Below, piece by piece: positions 22,908 through 32,779 of a DNA stretch of 64,000 nt (positions within the stretch are counted from its first letter, which is position 1; each line of letters opens with the position of its first letter). The stretch is taken from the NCBI GenBank assembly GCA_015680685.1, contig MNCI01007821.1, positions 147,303 to 211,302 of the forward strand, given 5' to 3'. The notes under the pieces are model-generated. The model saw only the letters and a list, made by a program, of their open reading frames with translations. It did no database searches and was not told the DNA's origin. The position numbers and the translations under genes are program-made. This DNA comes from Gnetum montanum. Lineage: Eukaryota; Streptophyta; Gnetopsida; Gnetales; Gnetaceae.

Positions 22908-24889
22908 TTATTGACATGGGGGATATCCCCCATAACTAATCAGTTGAGTAAGGCAAGGATTAATAAATGGGAAATGAGGATCCTTGCATATTGAAAATAT
23001 TAGGACCAGTCCATACTTGTCCCCTTGGGGTTCACACACTTGATTATAATAAGCATAGTGGGGCACTTTATACGATGTAGTTCCCGGATAACGAGTGGAA
23101 CCACTATGATGTTTAGGACCATTAAATGGTATGCAAGGATTGGGCTGATGCCTCCCATGGTTTTGTTCATTGGGCCTTGTGGTTGTTGGAGTGTTTGTTG
23201 ATGGCCCTGATGAAGGTACATGAGGCGTTGGGTTCGAAGGTAAGGGTGCACCACATTGTTGGGCTTGTGCTGGGTTGGAAGATGCAATGGCCTCAGAGTT
23301 ATGTTGTCCCTTCCTACGGCCATTTTTAAAGAAAGGACATCTTTGATGTTGAGGAGGCTCTTCACTATTGTTAGTAGCAGTAGCACAAGTGTTTTTCATG
23401 GGTTGTGGTGGTACAAACACTTAGGAACAGTTGGTGGCATTATGGAAGGAGGGAAAGGATAAGAATGTTGAAAGTTAGGAGGAGGATAAGGTGCAGAAGG
23501 TGGTGGTTGTCTTGGAGGTATGGGCTGATAGTATTATGGAGAGTAGTATTGTGGTGAGATAGAGTATGGTGGCCCAAATGAAGAAACAAGATGTTGAACG
23601 TTATAAGCATTTAGATTCAGAGAATGTGAAGGGTGCCTCCAGTCTAAGGATGAATTCCCCCACGACTGGGATTGTTGCCACTATGGTCTAACATAGTATC
23701 TCTGTACAAACTCTAGATGTAACGTATTTCCCCAATGCTCATATAGATGTAACAAGACTAGGCATTGGCCTTAGGGGTGATCGTACAGGCATATGTTGCA
23801 TTCATACGTAGGATTGGCAGTTGAGCACTTAGTCCCTTCATTCCTTCTTTCCGAATGTCTATTATTTCACCCTGCTTCTTGGGTTGTTAAAACTCTATCC
23901 CCAATGATTTTGATATATTCTCCACACTTTTGATTCATCCATTCCAACATCTTATTGATCTTTGCCTTGGCTTCTTCTAACAATTGTTGTATTGGAAAAG
24001 ATGATGTTTCCACCTTGAGATTTGTTGATATCTCCTTGTTATGATCATGGACCTTTGTCGAGTTAATGTTTTGATCCTATTTATATTTTTCAACACTCTC
24101 CCATGTAGCTAATTCTCCTTCTTCTTTTGCTACCTGCTTAATAAGCTCTTTGATTTTATGGGTTTGTAGGTTGTATAGTTGACCTCGAGCATACGTTCCT
24201 AAGGTCTCTCTTGTTTCATTACATAGCTCGTCAATGATATGGTACATTAGCCTTTCCTCAGAAAACCCATGGCCTGGATAGTTTTTTAACAGTGCATAAT
24301 ATCTTTCTAAGGCCATGTCCAAGGGTTCATGTTGTGCTTGTTTCCATCCTTGGATTTGTTTCCTCAAGGCTGACACTCTTGCGTAGGTTTGATATTTTTC
24401 GTTAAAGACTTCTACCATTGTTGACCAGCGTCGTATCGAATTTGGTTTTAACAATCTATACCATACTTTAGCTTGGTCAACGAGTGTCATAGGAAAGAGC
24501 TTCAGTTTTTGCCAACTGTTATCAATGTTATTCCATGTGCAGGCATCGTAGAAGGCTAGTAAATGTTGATGCGGATCTAAGTCATAGCCTCCTGAAAATT
24601 TGGGAAAGTTGTTTAAATCGAGCCTGGGTAGTCGGCTCTCTTTACGATGCCTACGTGAGATTCGAACAGCCTCTTGTATTTGCGTTAAGCTTGTAGTGGC
24701 CAGTGGGGGTTCATCGTCATCGGGTAAGTTATGCTTTCGTGTGTTACGATGACGTTGTTTTTGTTCATTCTTATAGGAAACTCCCACTTCAGGTTGTATA
24801 CTCCAATCTTCATCGTCATATAGCTCATTGGTTCTCCAATGAACTTCCTCACTAAGTGTGGCGTTATTATCATCTTGTAGGAGAGGCAT
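22908..24889 (-). pseudogene. gag of element C
   Basis: The structural protein that would form the virus-like particle. The first 270 codons are open (24,889-24,077). An acidic N-terminus is followed by the retrotransposon gag (capsid) domain at residues 95-200, with LNNFPKFSGGYDLDPHQHL, FPMTLVDQAKVWYRLL and WSTMVEVFNEKY. A stop follows, then reading continues as a helical segment (EAKAKINKMLEWMN) and a zinc-knuckle-like CNICLYDHP-x-GQC (about 23,780). The tail is rich in proline, glutamine and asparagine (23,420-22,908). The family resemblance is to Athila gag; element D has a related, more decayed capsid segment near 58,850. The PBS lies 110 bases upstream. Confidence 0.75.
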
Positions 24890-25001
24890 TGTTGTGTGTG
24901 AATTTATGTGACTTTTTATAATTATTATTTTCTGAAAGATATATCGTTAAGTTCTTTGCAGCGACCTTGTATGATATAACTAATCTAGATAACTAGCACC
25001 A

Positions 25002-25019
25002 TCCCCAGCAATGGCACCA
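25002..25019 (-). promoter_or_regulatory. primer-binding site of element C (tRNA-Asp type)
   Basis: The minus strand reads TGGTGCCATTGCTGGGGA one base after the 5' LTR. The 3' end of plant tRNA-Asp would pair with TGGCGCCGTTGCCGGGG, so the three differences are all C-to-T or G-to-A. Athila elements are known to use this primer. Confidence 0.75.
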
Positions 25020-25020
25020 A

Positions 25021-26023
25021 TGATGAGTGGCGAGGTACCCCTACACTCAACCATACGAAACGATCATCGCACGCGCGATCCGATCGAACTCCGCAGATGG
25101 ACTAGTTGTGGCACCTAGATAGTTAGCCTTAGGTCGCAGTTCACTGTCTTCCTACCTAGACTAGTTTTTCATATGTCACATATGGTTTATTCTAGATGAG
25201 GTGTATGATGTGTTCCTAATCTATGCTACTCCTGAAGGTAGTGGAAAATAATATTAACTAATCTAAGCTAAGAGAAAGAGGGTAAGAAATCTAATCTAGC
25301 CTAAGTGCGACAAGCAACCGATTCCTTAATCAACCATACACATCTTGTACTTCATGCACGACTGCGACTGGGACTACCAAGCATAGGCCTAGGTATGCCA
25401 CTGGGATTACCAAGCGCAGACCCCAAATACGCCACTGGGTTACCAAGCGTAGATCCCCCTAGCTACACCACTAGGATACCAAGCAGTCACACTTAAATGC
25501 TCGTAATCAAGTCGTACTCGTTCTGATTCTAGGAGTTTAAGGGTGAGAAACTAATCATGATGAGTAACCGATTCCTTAACTAGCCGTACACACCCGTAGA
25601 TGCTCGTAGTCAAGTTGTACTCACACCGTGCTATGAAAGCAATAAATAACATTAAATAAATAATAAATAAATAAACTAAGTGAATGCTGCAATGATGAAG
25701 TGTTCTTGATCTTTATTGCTGGTCATGTGCGTGTCCAAGTATGGCACACTTGAATAAAGACACCATACAATTACATTCACCACACTGCGGGCAGCCATGG
25801 GAAAAATCTAACTCTGGAGGGATCAAACTACCAGAGCTTTGCTACTCTAAAACTGGGATCCCCAAACAAGGGAGAGCCACCTCTTATTTATAGAGATGGC
25901 GGCGGACTGTGATATCACATACGCGATATCATAGGGAAGGACACGATATTGTGTACATGATATCGCGGGGGATGCGATATCGCGTTACGCAATATCGCAG
26001 CTTGTGCGAACCGCGTCTCATCA
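25021..26023 (-). repeat. 5' LTR of element C
   Basis: Transcription on the minus strand would start below the TATA box at 25885-25892 (TATAAATAAGAGG). U3 is only about 130 bases long and holds gatatcgcg-type palindromes (25,910-26,005). U5 ends in ccactcatca, followed by the primer-binding site. Confidence 0.9.
25885..25892 (-). promoter_or_regulatory. TATA box of the 5' LTR of element C
   Basis: The minus strand reads TATAAATA in ctctataaataagagg, about 130 bases inside the LTR end. Confidence 0.65.
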
Positions 26024-26028
26024 CTTAT
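26024..26028. repeat. target-site duplication of element C, right copy
   Basis: cttat directly after CTCATCA, identical to 17053-17057. Confidence 0.85.
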
Positions 26029-28773
26029 CCACTAAGTGTTCTCACATGCGGCATGGGGGTGGAGTTGGTTTTAGAGCCTTGGGTTACCTTGGGATTCATA
26101 TCACGTATGGAGTCAGGCAGGTTACAGTTAGACATTCGGATGTGGTTGAGCATAGGGCTGGCTGGGCACCCTGACGACATAAGGACTGGGTTTACTTTGT
26201 ACTTGGGAGGTGGAGGGTTGATAATCAATAGGACTTTTGGGTGTCCTAACAATGTATGGGGTTTGTTTAGGTGGAGGTTGGACCTCCGCTATTGCAACTA
26301 TAGGTGGCACTCGGACTATGAAAGGGGCCAACCAAGTAGGAGGGGTTGATGGATTTGAGGTAGTGATGGCAGGGGGTACATGCACCACGTATGGTTTTTG
26401 GCGTGTCGGGGTGTTAGAAGTAACTACGGTGGGGGGGTATGCAGACGACATAAGGCTACTATGAGGTGTATGAGGGTTGAGGCATGGATGTTGATGTGGT
26501 GGGAGGAATTCAAACTACAAATGGCTTGTTAGGTGTTTGTTGTTCATGGTTAGAGTAGACGATATTAATGTTAGATGTTTCAGGTTCATTATCTAAGTAG
26601 ATTGTGTTAATAACGTACGGTGCCTCTTTGGTGTTCAGAGGATTATTATACACCCCCATAGCCTGGCTCTGTGGTTGGACCAGGTTGGCCTCATCAAAGG
26701 TGATTTGGCCTTCGTCGATCATTCGTTGTATGTCCTTCTTCAGGGTGAAACAGTAATCTGTGTCATGCCCATTACGTTGGTGATAGTCGTAGAAGTGATC
26801 CATTCTAAAACCTTTGGGTACTGGAGGCTCATCTGGCATTGCTAGGCTTGGGTTCTATGATGATGATGATTCCAGCACGGTTGTGGGAGCAGGTTTAGTA
26901 TAATTAGTAGGGGCCACCGATGGTTTGTTTTGTTGTGCCACGTTTGCTTGTTGCATTTCCCCTATTGCTGCTATAGTTTCTTTAGCCTTTTCTTTATCCT
27001 TTTTACTGTGTTAACTTTTGAAGGCTAAATAGGTAGGATCGTGGCTATTTTGAGCCACCTCTTCTATATTCTTAATTTGTACAAAGGCTTGATTAAGGTT
27101 ACATGCATTGAGATAATATAACTTAGATTTGAAAAAGTCATTAACAGCCCCCTTTAGAACGGTGAGCAGATATGTCTAGGGATTGGCTCATGTAGCTCAT
27201 TGAGAGCGGCACTCCACCTCTGAATGAATTTTTGTACAGGTTCTAGCGGTGCTTGTTTAACCTATATAAGGCTATCTAGCGTCACCTCAGGTTTCAAGTT
27301 ATACTTGAACCTCATCACAAATTGATGTAACAACTCTTCCAAGGAAAATATGGAATTCCTCAACAAGGCCCGGTACCAATCAAGTGCTCTCCTTGCGAGG
27401 GACATAGGGAACACTCACAAAATGGCATGGGGCCATGCCTAGAGTAATATGCATTCTAATCTAAATGTTATGAGGTGAGCATTGGGGTCTATTTCCCCAT
27501 TATATATAGTTAGTATTGGCAACAATACACCTTTGGGCAAGGTTAGGGGTGGAACGGAAGAGCTGATGGGGTCATTGTGGTAAAAATCCACTACCTTCAA
27601 CTCTCTGTCGGTAGTCTTTTTGAGGTGTTTGACCTCATCAATTAGTTCCTACATTAATGTTTTAGCATCTACCCAGTCTTGAGCGTTGGGTGAGACAGCA
27701 GCTTGGGGGTGTGGTGCAATGTATAGGCTAGATTATTGAATACTAGGTTGGAAGGCTAAAAGTTGTGTAGTTGGTGGTTGTACTTGTGGAATGTTCATAG
27801 CGGGTGGTGCTAGGGATGCCACATTATAGGCGAGAGGTTGTTATTGCTGTGGTTGCGGCTGTACTTGGGGAATGTTGGCTAGTGGAATCATGTGAAGTGG
27901 CATGTTGTAGTGAGGGGGTTGATGTGATTGAACACCCATCACTGCCCATTACCCAACCATGTTTTGTGAAGGAACCCCCTGTTGGGTTACAGTAGTGGAG
28001 GGGGCTCCGTGCGTTTGGATGTGGAGGATATAGTGAGTAGACGTAGATGCCAGTATCACATGTGGCATCCCGATCACGCGGGGTGGGAAGGTTGCTCCCA
28101 TGTTATTGTGAGGAGGTGGTACTTGCGAGGATGGGCTTGCAGCTGCAGCGGGGATGATAGCAAGAGGAAGTGTATTGAATTGCAGGTCAGTCACTATGGG
28201 AACATGAACAAGTGCGGATGTTTCTGGAAGAGGTACTTGCACCTGGGTGAACCTGAGGGGTTGGAGGGATGTAATTTCCCCTGTGCCTGGATGAAACAAC
28301 GGGTTGACATGTGTTTGTGGGCTAAGGGTGTGATAGGAGTCTTCGTGTTCAGATTGGGCAGTGAACTCATCCTCCTCTTCCAGCTAGGGATCTACTACAA
28401 GCTGATCTAACGACTAGCTCTATTGCAGGAGGAGTTGTGTGATGAGCTAAGAGTAAGGCTCTGGAAGGGGGATGATATCATATGAGGAAGGGATGAACTT
28501 GTGTCCCCCCCTATAGAATAATTCGTATTGCCTCTTTACCTCTATTTCGGCTTGGTCCATAGCTAGGCCAGCTTGTATCTTCACACATAAGAAGTTGTAC
28601 TAGTCTTGGGTTATGATGTTGGATGTTGGGTTCCTCCCTTGCAACCTAAGGGACTGGTGAGGCCCCGTTGTGGGTTGTACTGTCGGTTGTTGGACCATGG
28701 GCTATTGGGTAGCCATGGTGCCTACGATGTCGGTGACTTGGGTGGTTGTAGTGGTGGTGTTTACGGTGTTCAT
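26029..28773 (-). pseudogene. gag of element A
   Basis: The start is taken as the ATG at 28,773 (MNTVNTTTTTQVTD), the first in a long, mostly open frame that begins close to the LTR. The N-terminal 350 codons are low in complexity, rich in P, T, Q and S. The capsid domain lies at about 27,430-27,180 with VFPMSLARRALDWYRALL and LLHQFVMRFKY, the usual order of the retrotransposon gag family. A zinc-finger-like block follows (DYHQRNGHDTDYCFTLKK, about 26,770), typical of Tat gag but with the first cysteine lost. Then comes an open frame 26,839-26,510 and a proline-rich linker leading to protease. Stops and frame changes are scattered through it. The frame was separated from protease by element C. 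Confidence 0.75.
26128..26451 (-). repeat. PYVVRVP repeats in the gag-protease linker
   Basis: The 107-codon minus-strand frame repeats a motif of about 20 residues containing KPYVVHVPP, APFIVRVPP, TPYIVRTP and SPYVVRVPS, with proline/threonine/serine-rich spacers. A related segment (PFFVGVPSQMPPKEPF) lies upstream of protease in element B. Confidence 0.55.
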
Positions 28774-30092
28774 GATGACCTGTTGAGAATATGACCTAGT
28801 GTAGAGATGTGAAATTAGTGTACTGAGTGCAGCATAAACCTACGTGGTAACATACATCGTATATGCTTCAACGTCCAACGTATAACGATAGTGTAGACAG
28901 CGTATAGGTATGCAGTGTATAGGGTTAGCATAGATGAGTCTATGATGTAAGTCATACAACGTATACACTAAGCAGCATATACATCGTTAGGGTGCAGTGT
29001 AAACAAGGTTACGTGTGCAGCATGTAGAGTGCAGTATAAACTAGACGATAGCGTAGACAAAGTCTACGGCGTAGAGAGTGCAGTGTAAATTTGGCTGTTA
29101 TGTGTATGTTGGCGGCATAAACAGAGTTGCATGTGCAGCATAGACAAAGTCTACACCATAAAGTTTGTAGCATCAGCGTATAGCGTAGACAGGGTCTACA
29201 GCGTATAGCGGATAGCATATATTCAGCAACGTAAATGCTGGGGATTTTGTAGAGGGTCAGCATGTGGTTAACAATGTAGACACTGGGAGACTTATAGATG
29301 TCAAGTTTTAAATGGAGCGGCGTAGACACCAAGCAGCGTAGACGCTAGATAGTTTACAGGTGGTAAGTTTTAAACTACGTAGCATAAACACTGGGAGGTT
29401 TACAGAGAGAATCGACGTATGGTTGGTAGCATAAACGCTCAACAACATAAACACTGGGAAGCTTGCCGATAAGGTTTTAGGAAGAGCCTTCCTTCTAGCG
29501 CTAATTTCTGTACCATTCGAAATCATTAGTCTTCGGCTGGAAGGAAACAGAGGCTGTGGGATCACCGGACACACATAAAAGATCCTACCTTCGCCTGAGG
29601 GTGAGCTAGAATGAATGAAGGTAGAGTACTTTGAGTGGTCTACACACAGATCAGACAAGGATTTCCCCGAACGTACACCGAAGTGCTATATGCTGGGTTA
29701 TACGTAAATGGCATAACAGGCGTAAATTAGACCCTAAATATCATAACTGATGTGAACAGAGCGTAGATGTAAACAAGCATAAATAGAATACATGCAACAA
29801 TTAATGCAAACTATAAAAAATTTTAGGAAGAAAATGTAACAATGGAATTTCAAAATAAGAGTACAATGCACTGGTCTAACGCAGTTGTGATTTGGACACA
29901 AGGTGGAAAAAAGCCCCGGTGGATGCAGGGATATGTGGGCTAGTTCACACCGTAAGCATAGCGTAGAGGCTGTATGTTCAACTTACAAGGTTTTCCAGTG
30001 TACAAGGTTCTCTGCTCTGTTTCTCAGCATCTCTGCTCTCTGGTTTGCTCTAGAATTTGTCGACCGAGCTTGTTCTAGCAGAAAATTGAGGG

Positions 30093-30100
30093 TTTTATAT
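30093..30100 (-). promoter_or_regulatory. TATA box of the right LTR of element A
   Basis: The minus strand reads ATATAAAA in cttatataaaaccc, corresponding to 5059-5066 in the left LTR. Confidence 0.55.
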
Positions 30101-30189
30101 AAGTTTTGACATTAGACTCAAGTTGGGTGACATGTGGCGCATTGACCGAGTGCAAAATGGTGGAATTTAAAAGTGTACAACATGTTACA

Positions 30190-30600
30190 TCTGCTGGTCA
30201 TATACGCTGGGTGTATATGCTATGTCTGGTGGACGTAAACTTGGCATATATGCTGGGCGTATATGCTAGATGTGCTGGGCGTATACGGTGGGCATGTACG
30301 TTGATGGATGCTGGCGTACACACTAGGCGTGTACGTTGATGGATGTTGCCTTGTGCCAAATCTTGCTCTACAATGCTATTTCCATGCCACCTTTGGGGAT
30401 TTCATGCTAGCTGTATACATCAGTTGTACCTGCTGAGCGTACATGTGAGGTGTGTACGCTGGGCATGTACACTGGACATCTACGCTAGGTGTATATGCTA
30501 TGAATGTTAGGTGTATACACTGGGCATATACGCTGCGGATGTCGGGCGTATACGCTGTGAATGTGAACTTGAGTGTATATGCTGAGCGTATACGCTAAGA
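30190..30600. repeat. gcgtatac minisatellite, right LTR of element A
   Basis: Units such as ctgggcgtatatgct and tgatggatgctggcg repeat; this is the counterpart of 5,160-5,640. Confidence 0.7.
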
Positions 30601-30879
30601 TTGCATACTTAGTGAAAATTAAGTATTGTTGATCTCCAAAGTTGCCACGTTTGACACCAGATGTAGCTATGGTCGTCTGTGGGTTCCAGGGACCTACTTC
30701 TTGTTGGAGAAGTACTAAGCTCGAAATTTTGTGGTGCTTCAAAGGTCACGTAGTGTTGTGCTTCCATAATAAGTTACATATTTACGATGGTACAAGGCTT
30801 CATCCTGCAAACACAACTCTAATAGGACAAGAAAGCTAAGAAAAGAAGTCATGTTATTATAATTAAATACATGAGGCCA

Positions 30880-31060
30880 CGTAGAATAGTTTAGAAGATT
30901 TAACTACCAAAGCTTAAAATGTGTTGTCAATTTAAGTCCCTAGCAAGATGTGGTACTAGGTTAAAGTCTTAGCATACCATGGTGTCAGTTTAAGGCCTTC
31001 GCAAGTTGTGTTCCTAGTTTTAGGCCTTAGTAGGCCATGTAAAGTAGGCTCACTTCTTAG
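30880..31060. repeat. gtttaaggcctt array of A2
   Basis: About five degenerate units of 35 bases contain ccatggtgtcagtttaaggcctt. It corresponds in reverse to 50,150-50,265 and in type to 6,840-7,190. Confidence 0.6.
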
Positions 31061-31099
31061 TTTTTGTTAGCTACATGTAATATGTATTTAAATAGGAAT

Positions 31100-32250
31100 G
31101 ATTAACTAGATTGAGCAACTCATTCCCATTCATGTATACTATTCTTAATGTGCCATTGTTATAGGTCTTAGTGACCAAGAAAGGGCCTTCCTAGTTGGCT
31201 AAGAATTTATCCACATTCTCATGAATAGCTTTGAGGACAAGGTCACCCTCCTTGATCTTTCATTTGACCAAGTCATGGTGATGTTTTCACTTCTACCTCA
31301 CTTGATGCCACCCAACATGAGCAAGTTCTTATACACATTGCTCCTCCACCAAGTCCATGTCCATGGTATGTAGCTCCTTACTTTGTTCATTATTAATGAA
31401 GTTAGACATGGCCACTCACATTGACAATACATGCAATTCAAGAGGTAAAATAGCTTTAGAATCATAAAAAAGGCTATACAAAGTTACACTTACTGTAGTA
31501 TGATATGTTATTTTATATGCCCAAGGTGCATGGATAAGTTGCTCATGCCACTTGTAGTTACTGTTGTTTAGCATTTTCTTGAGCAAGTTGATGATGGCCT
31601 TGTTGATTGCTTCAGCTTTTCTATTACATTGAGGATAATAAAGTGATGAGAAAGAGTACTTAATGCCTAGGTCATGATAGAAATATTCTATTTCTTAACT
31701 ACTAAATTATGATTCATTACCTATAACTATAGTCATAGGTATACCAAAGCAAGCTACTATGTTATTAAGAATGAATCTACAAATTTTTTCAGATGTAGTC
31801 TTCCTTAGAGGAATAGCCTTAACCCACTTAGTAAATTATTCGGTAGTGGCAATGATGAAGCTATGCCCTACAGAAGATTTAGGCATTATAGGTACAATGA
31901 TGTCCAACCCCCATTGTTAAAATAGATATATTATATGAGTGGTATGTAACTCAGTCAATGGCACACGTATCAGATTGCTATACTGTTGGCACATGTCACA
32001 AGTTTTGACCTTCTACAGATAATCATTTTTCATATAAGGTAAATAATAATCTAATCATCTAATTTTAGTGGCCATGGCTCTAGGTCCTATATGTCCATCA
32101 TAAACACCTCATGAACTTGCTCTATGATTATTCCTAGCTTTAATTCTACCTAAGCACTTTAATAATATACCATCATAGGATTTTCAACATAATGTGTTAT
32201 CATCTACAATGACATATTATTTTGATCATTTACATACAACATCTTGCCAT
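31100..32250 (-). pseudogene. integrase remnant of A2
   Basis: The minus strand matches the integrase of A (7.2-8.3 kb) and the reverse complement of 48.96-50.1 kb: a zinc-binding region (32,150-31,960), a core segment with the D-N-G-x-Q-F-like block near 31,720, and a C-terminal part near 31,200 (caagaaagggccttcctagttgg region). Many stops and frameshifts break it. At about 32,243 it joins pre-RT sequence directly, so RT and both RNase H domains are deleted. Confidence 0.65.
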
Positions 32251-32760
32251 GGCCTAGTATAGCTTGGTAATTTTATCATGAACTACCATGACTAAGTCTG
32301 GTCTAATCTTGTACACTTTTTGCTTAACTGGTCTAATGCTAGGGTTAAGTATGATGTTGTGTTGTACTAAGTGTAGTTCTACACCTAGCATATCTTCATT
32401 TGATCAAGCAAAGACCTTAATTTTTCCTTGTATAACTTTGGTAATGTCTTGAGCCTATTGATGTTCTAGTGGGGAACTTAATTAAAGTTTTTTCTCTTCA
32501 CCACTATGTGTTGTGATAGGAATCTCAATTAGAGACTCTTCAGTAATGTTACCAGCATCTAGATTAAGGGTTTTAACTAGGCTTTTAGGCCACTTTAGAT
32601 GTTTTTCAATTGAGGTTGTGTGGTTGACAAGACTCTCAAGCTCAATCTTTAGATAATCAAAATTGATGCATCATTCAACATCACCATGAGGCCCACTTAG
32701 GCCCAAAGGTATGGTAATTTGCTTCTAGGTGTTTGTACTTCAATCCTACATATTAATCAT
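32251..32760 (-). pseudogene. pre-RT remnant of A2
   Basis: This minus-strand segment corresponds to 46,640-47,130 of element B. It includes a block like LNPSIRPVKQKVYKIRPDL (about 32,340) found just before the RT palm, and an upstream segment around 32,500. It ends at the deletion junction on the left and meets the antisense-gene leader on the right. Confidence 0.6.
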
Positions 32761-32779
32761 AGGCACATTAAGTGGCTCC

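Larger units (their letters stand above)
17058..26023 (-). mobile_element. Element C: Athila-like LTR element without pol, nested in element A
   Basis: Two similar LTRs (988 and 1,003 bp) share ends TGATGAG...CTCATCA and are flanked by the 5-bp duplication cttat. On the minus strand the order is 5' LTR, tRNA-Asp primer site, gag, a gene-free stretch, a promoter-like block, an env-position ORF, purine tract and 3' LTR. I find no protease, RT, RNase H or integrase, so it would have needed enzymes from a relative. Its ends are the best preserved in the window, in line with a more recent arrival than element A. Confidence 0.9.
4480..30840 (-). mobile_element. Element A: Tat-like Ty3 LTR retrotransposon, minus strand, interrupted by element C
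   Basis: Two related LTRs in the same orientation (4.48-6.64 and 28.8-30.84 kb) enclose, on the minus strand, gag, protease, RT, RNase H, a second RNase H of archaeal type, and integrase. A second RNase H is a known mark of the Tat lineage of plant Ty3 elements. Protease and RT are separated by about 5.6 kb that holds a plus-strand multi-exon gene. Without element C (17,058-26,023) the element would be about 17 kb. All coding regions carry stops. No primer-binding site was recognised next to the right LTR. Confidence 0.8.
28790..30840 (-). repeat. 5' LTR of element A, also abutting A2
   Basis: It matches 4,480-5,780 from 29,510 onward. The left 650 bases (28,850-29,480) are an array of gcgtatag / gcataaacactggg units that the left LTR has lost. 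The TATA box is at 30093-30100 and the U3 gcgtatac array at 30,190-30,600. The boundary at about 28,790 is set by the gag start, without a recognised primer-binding site. On its other side lies the tail of the A2 pol region, so it also sits where a 3' LTR of A2 would be. Confidence 0.65.

Noticed and set aside
26025-26349. Plus-strand frames opposite the PYVVRVP region
   Set aside because: The minus strand has the gag-protease linker in frame with its neighbours; the plus-strand frames are shadows.
28780-28800. Primer-binding site next to the right LTR of element A
   Set aside because: No acceptable match to the tRNA-Arg, tRNA-Asp or tRNA-Met primers used by plant Ty3 or copia elements was found; claiming one would be guesswork.
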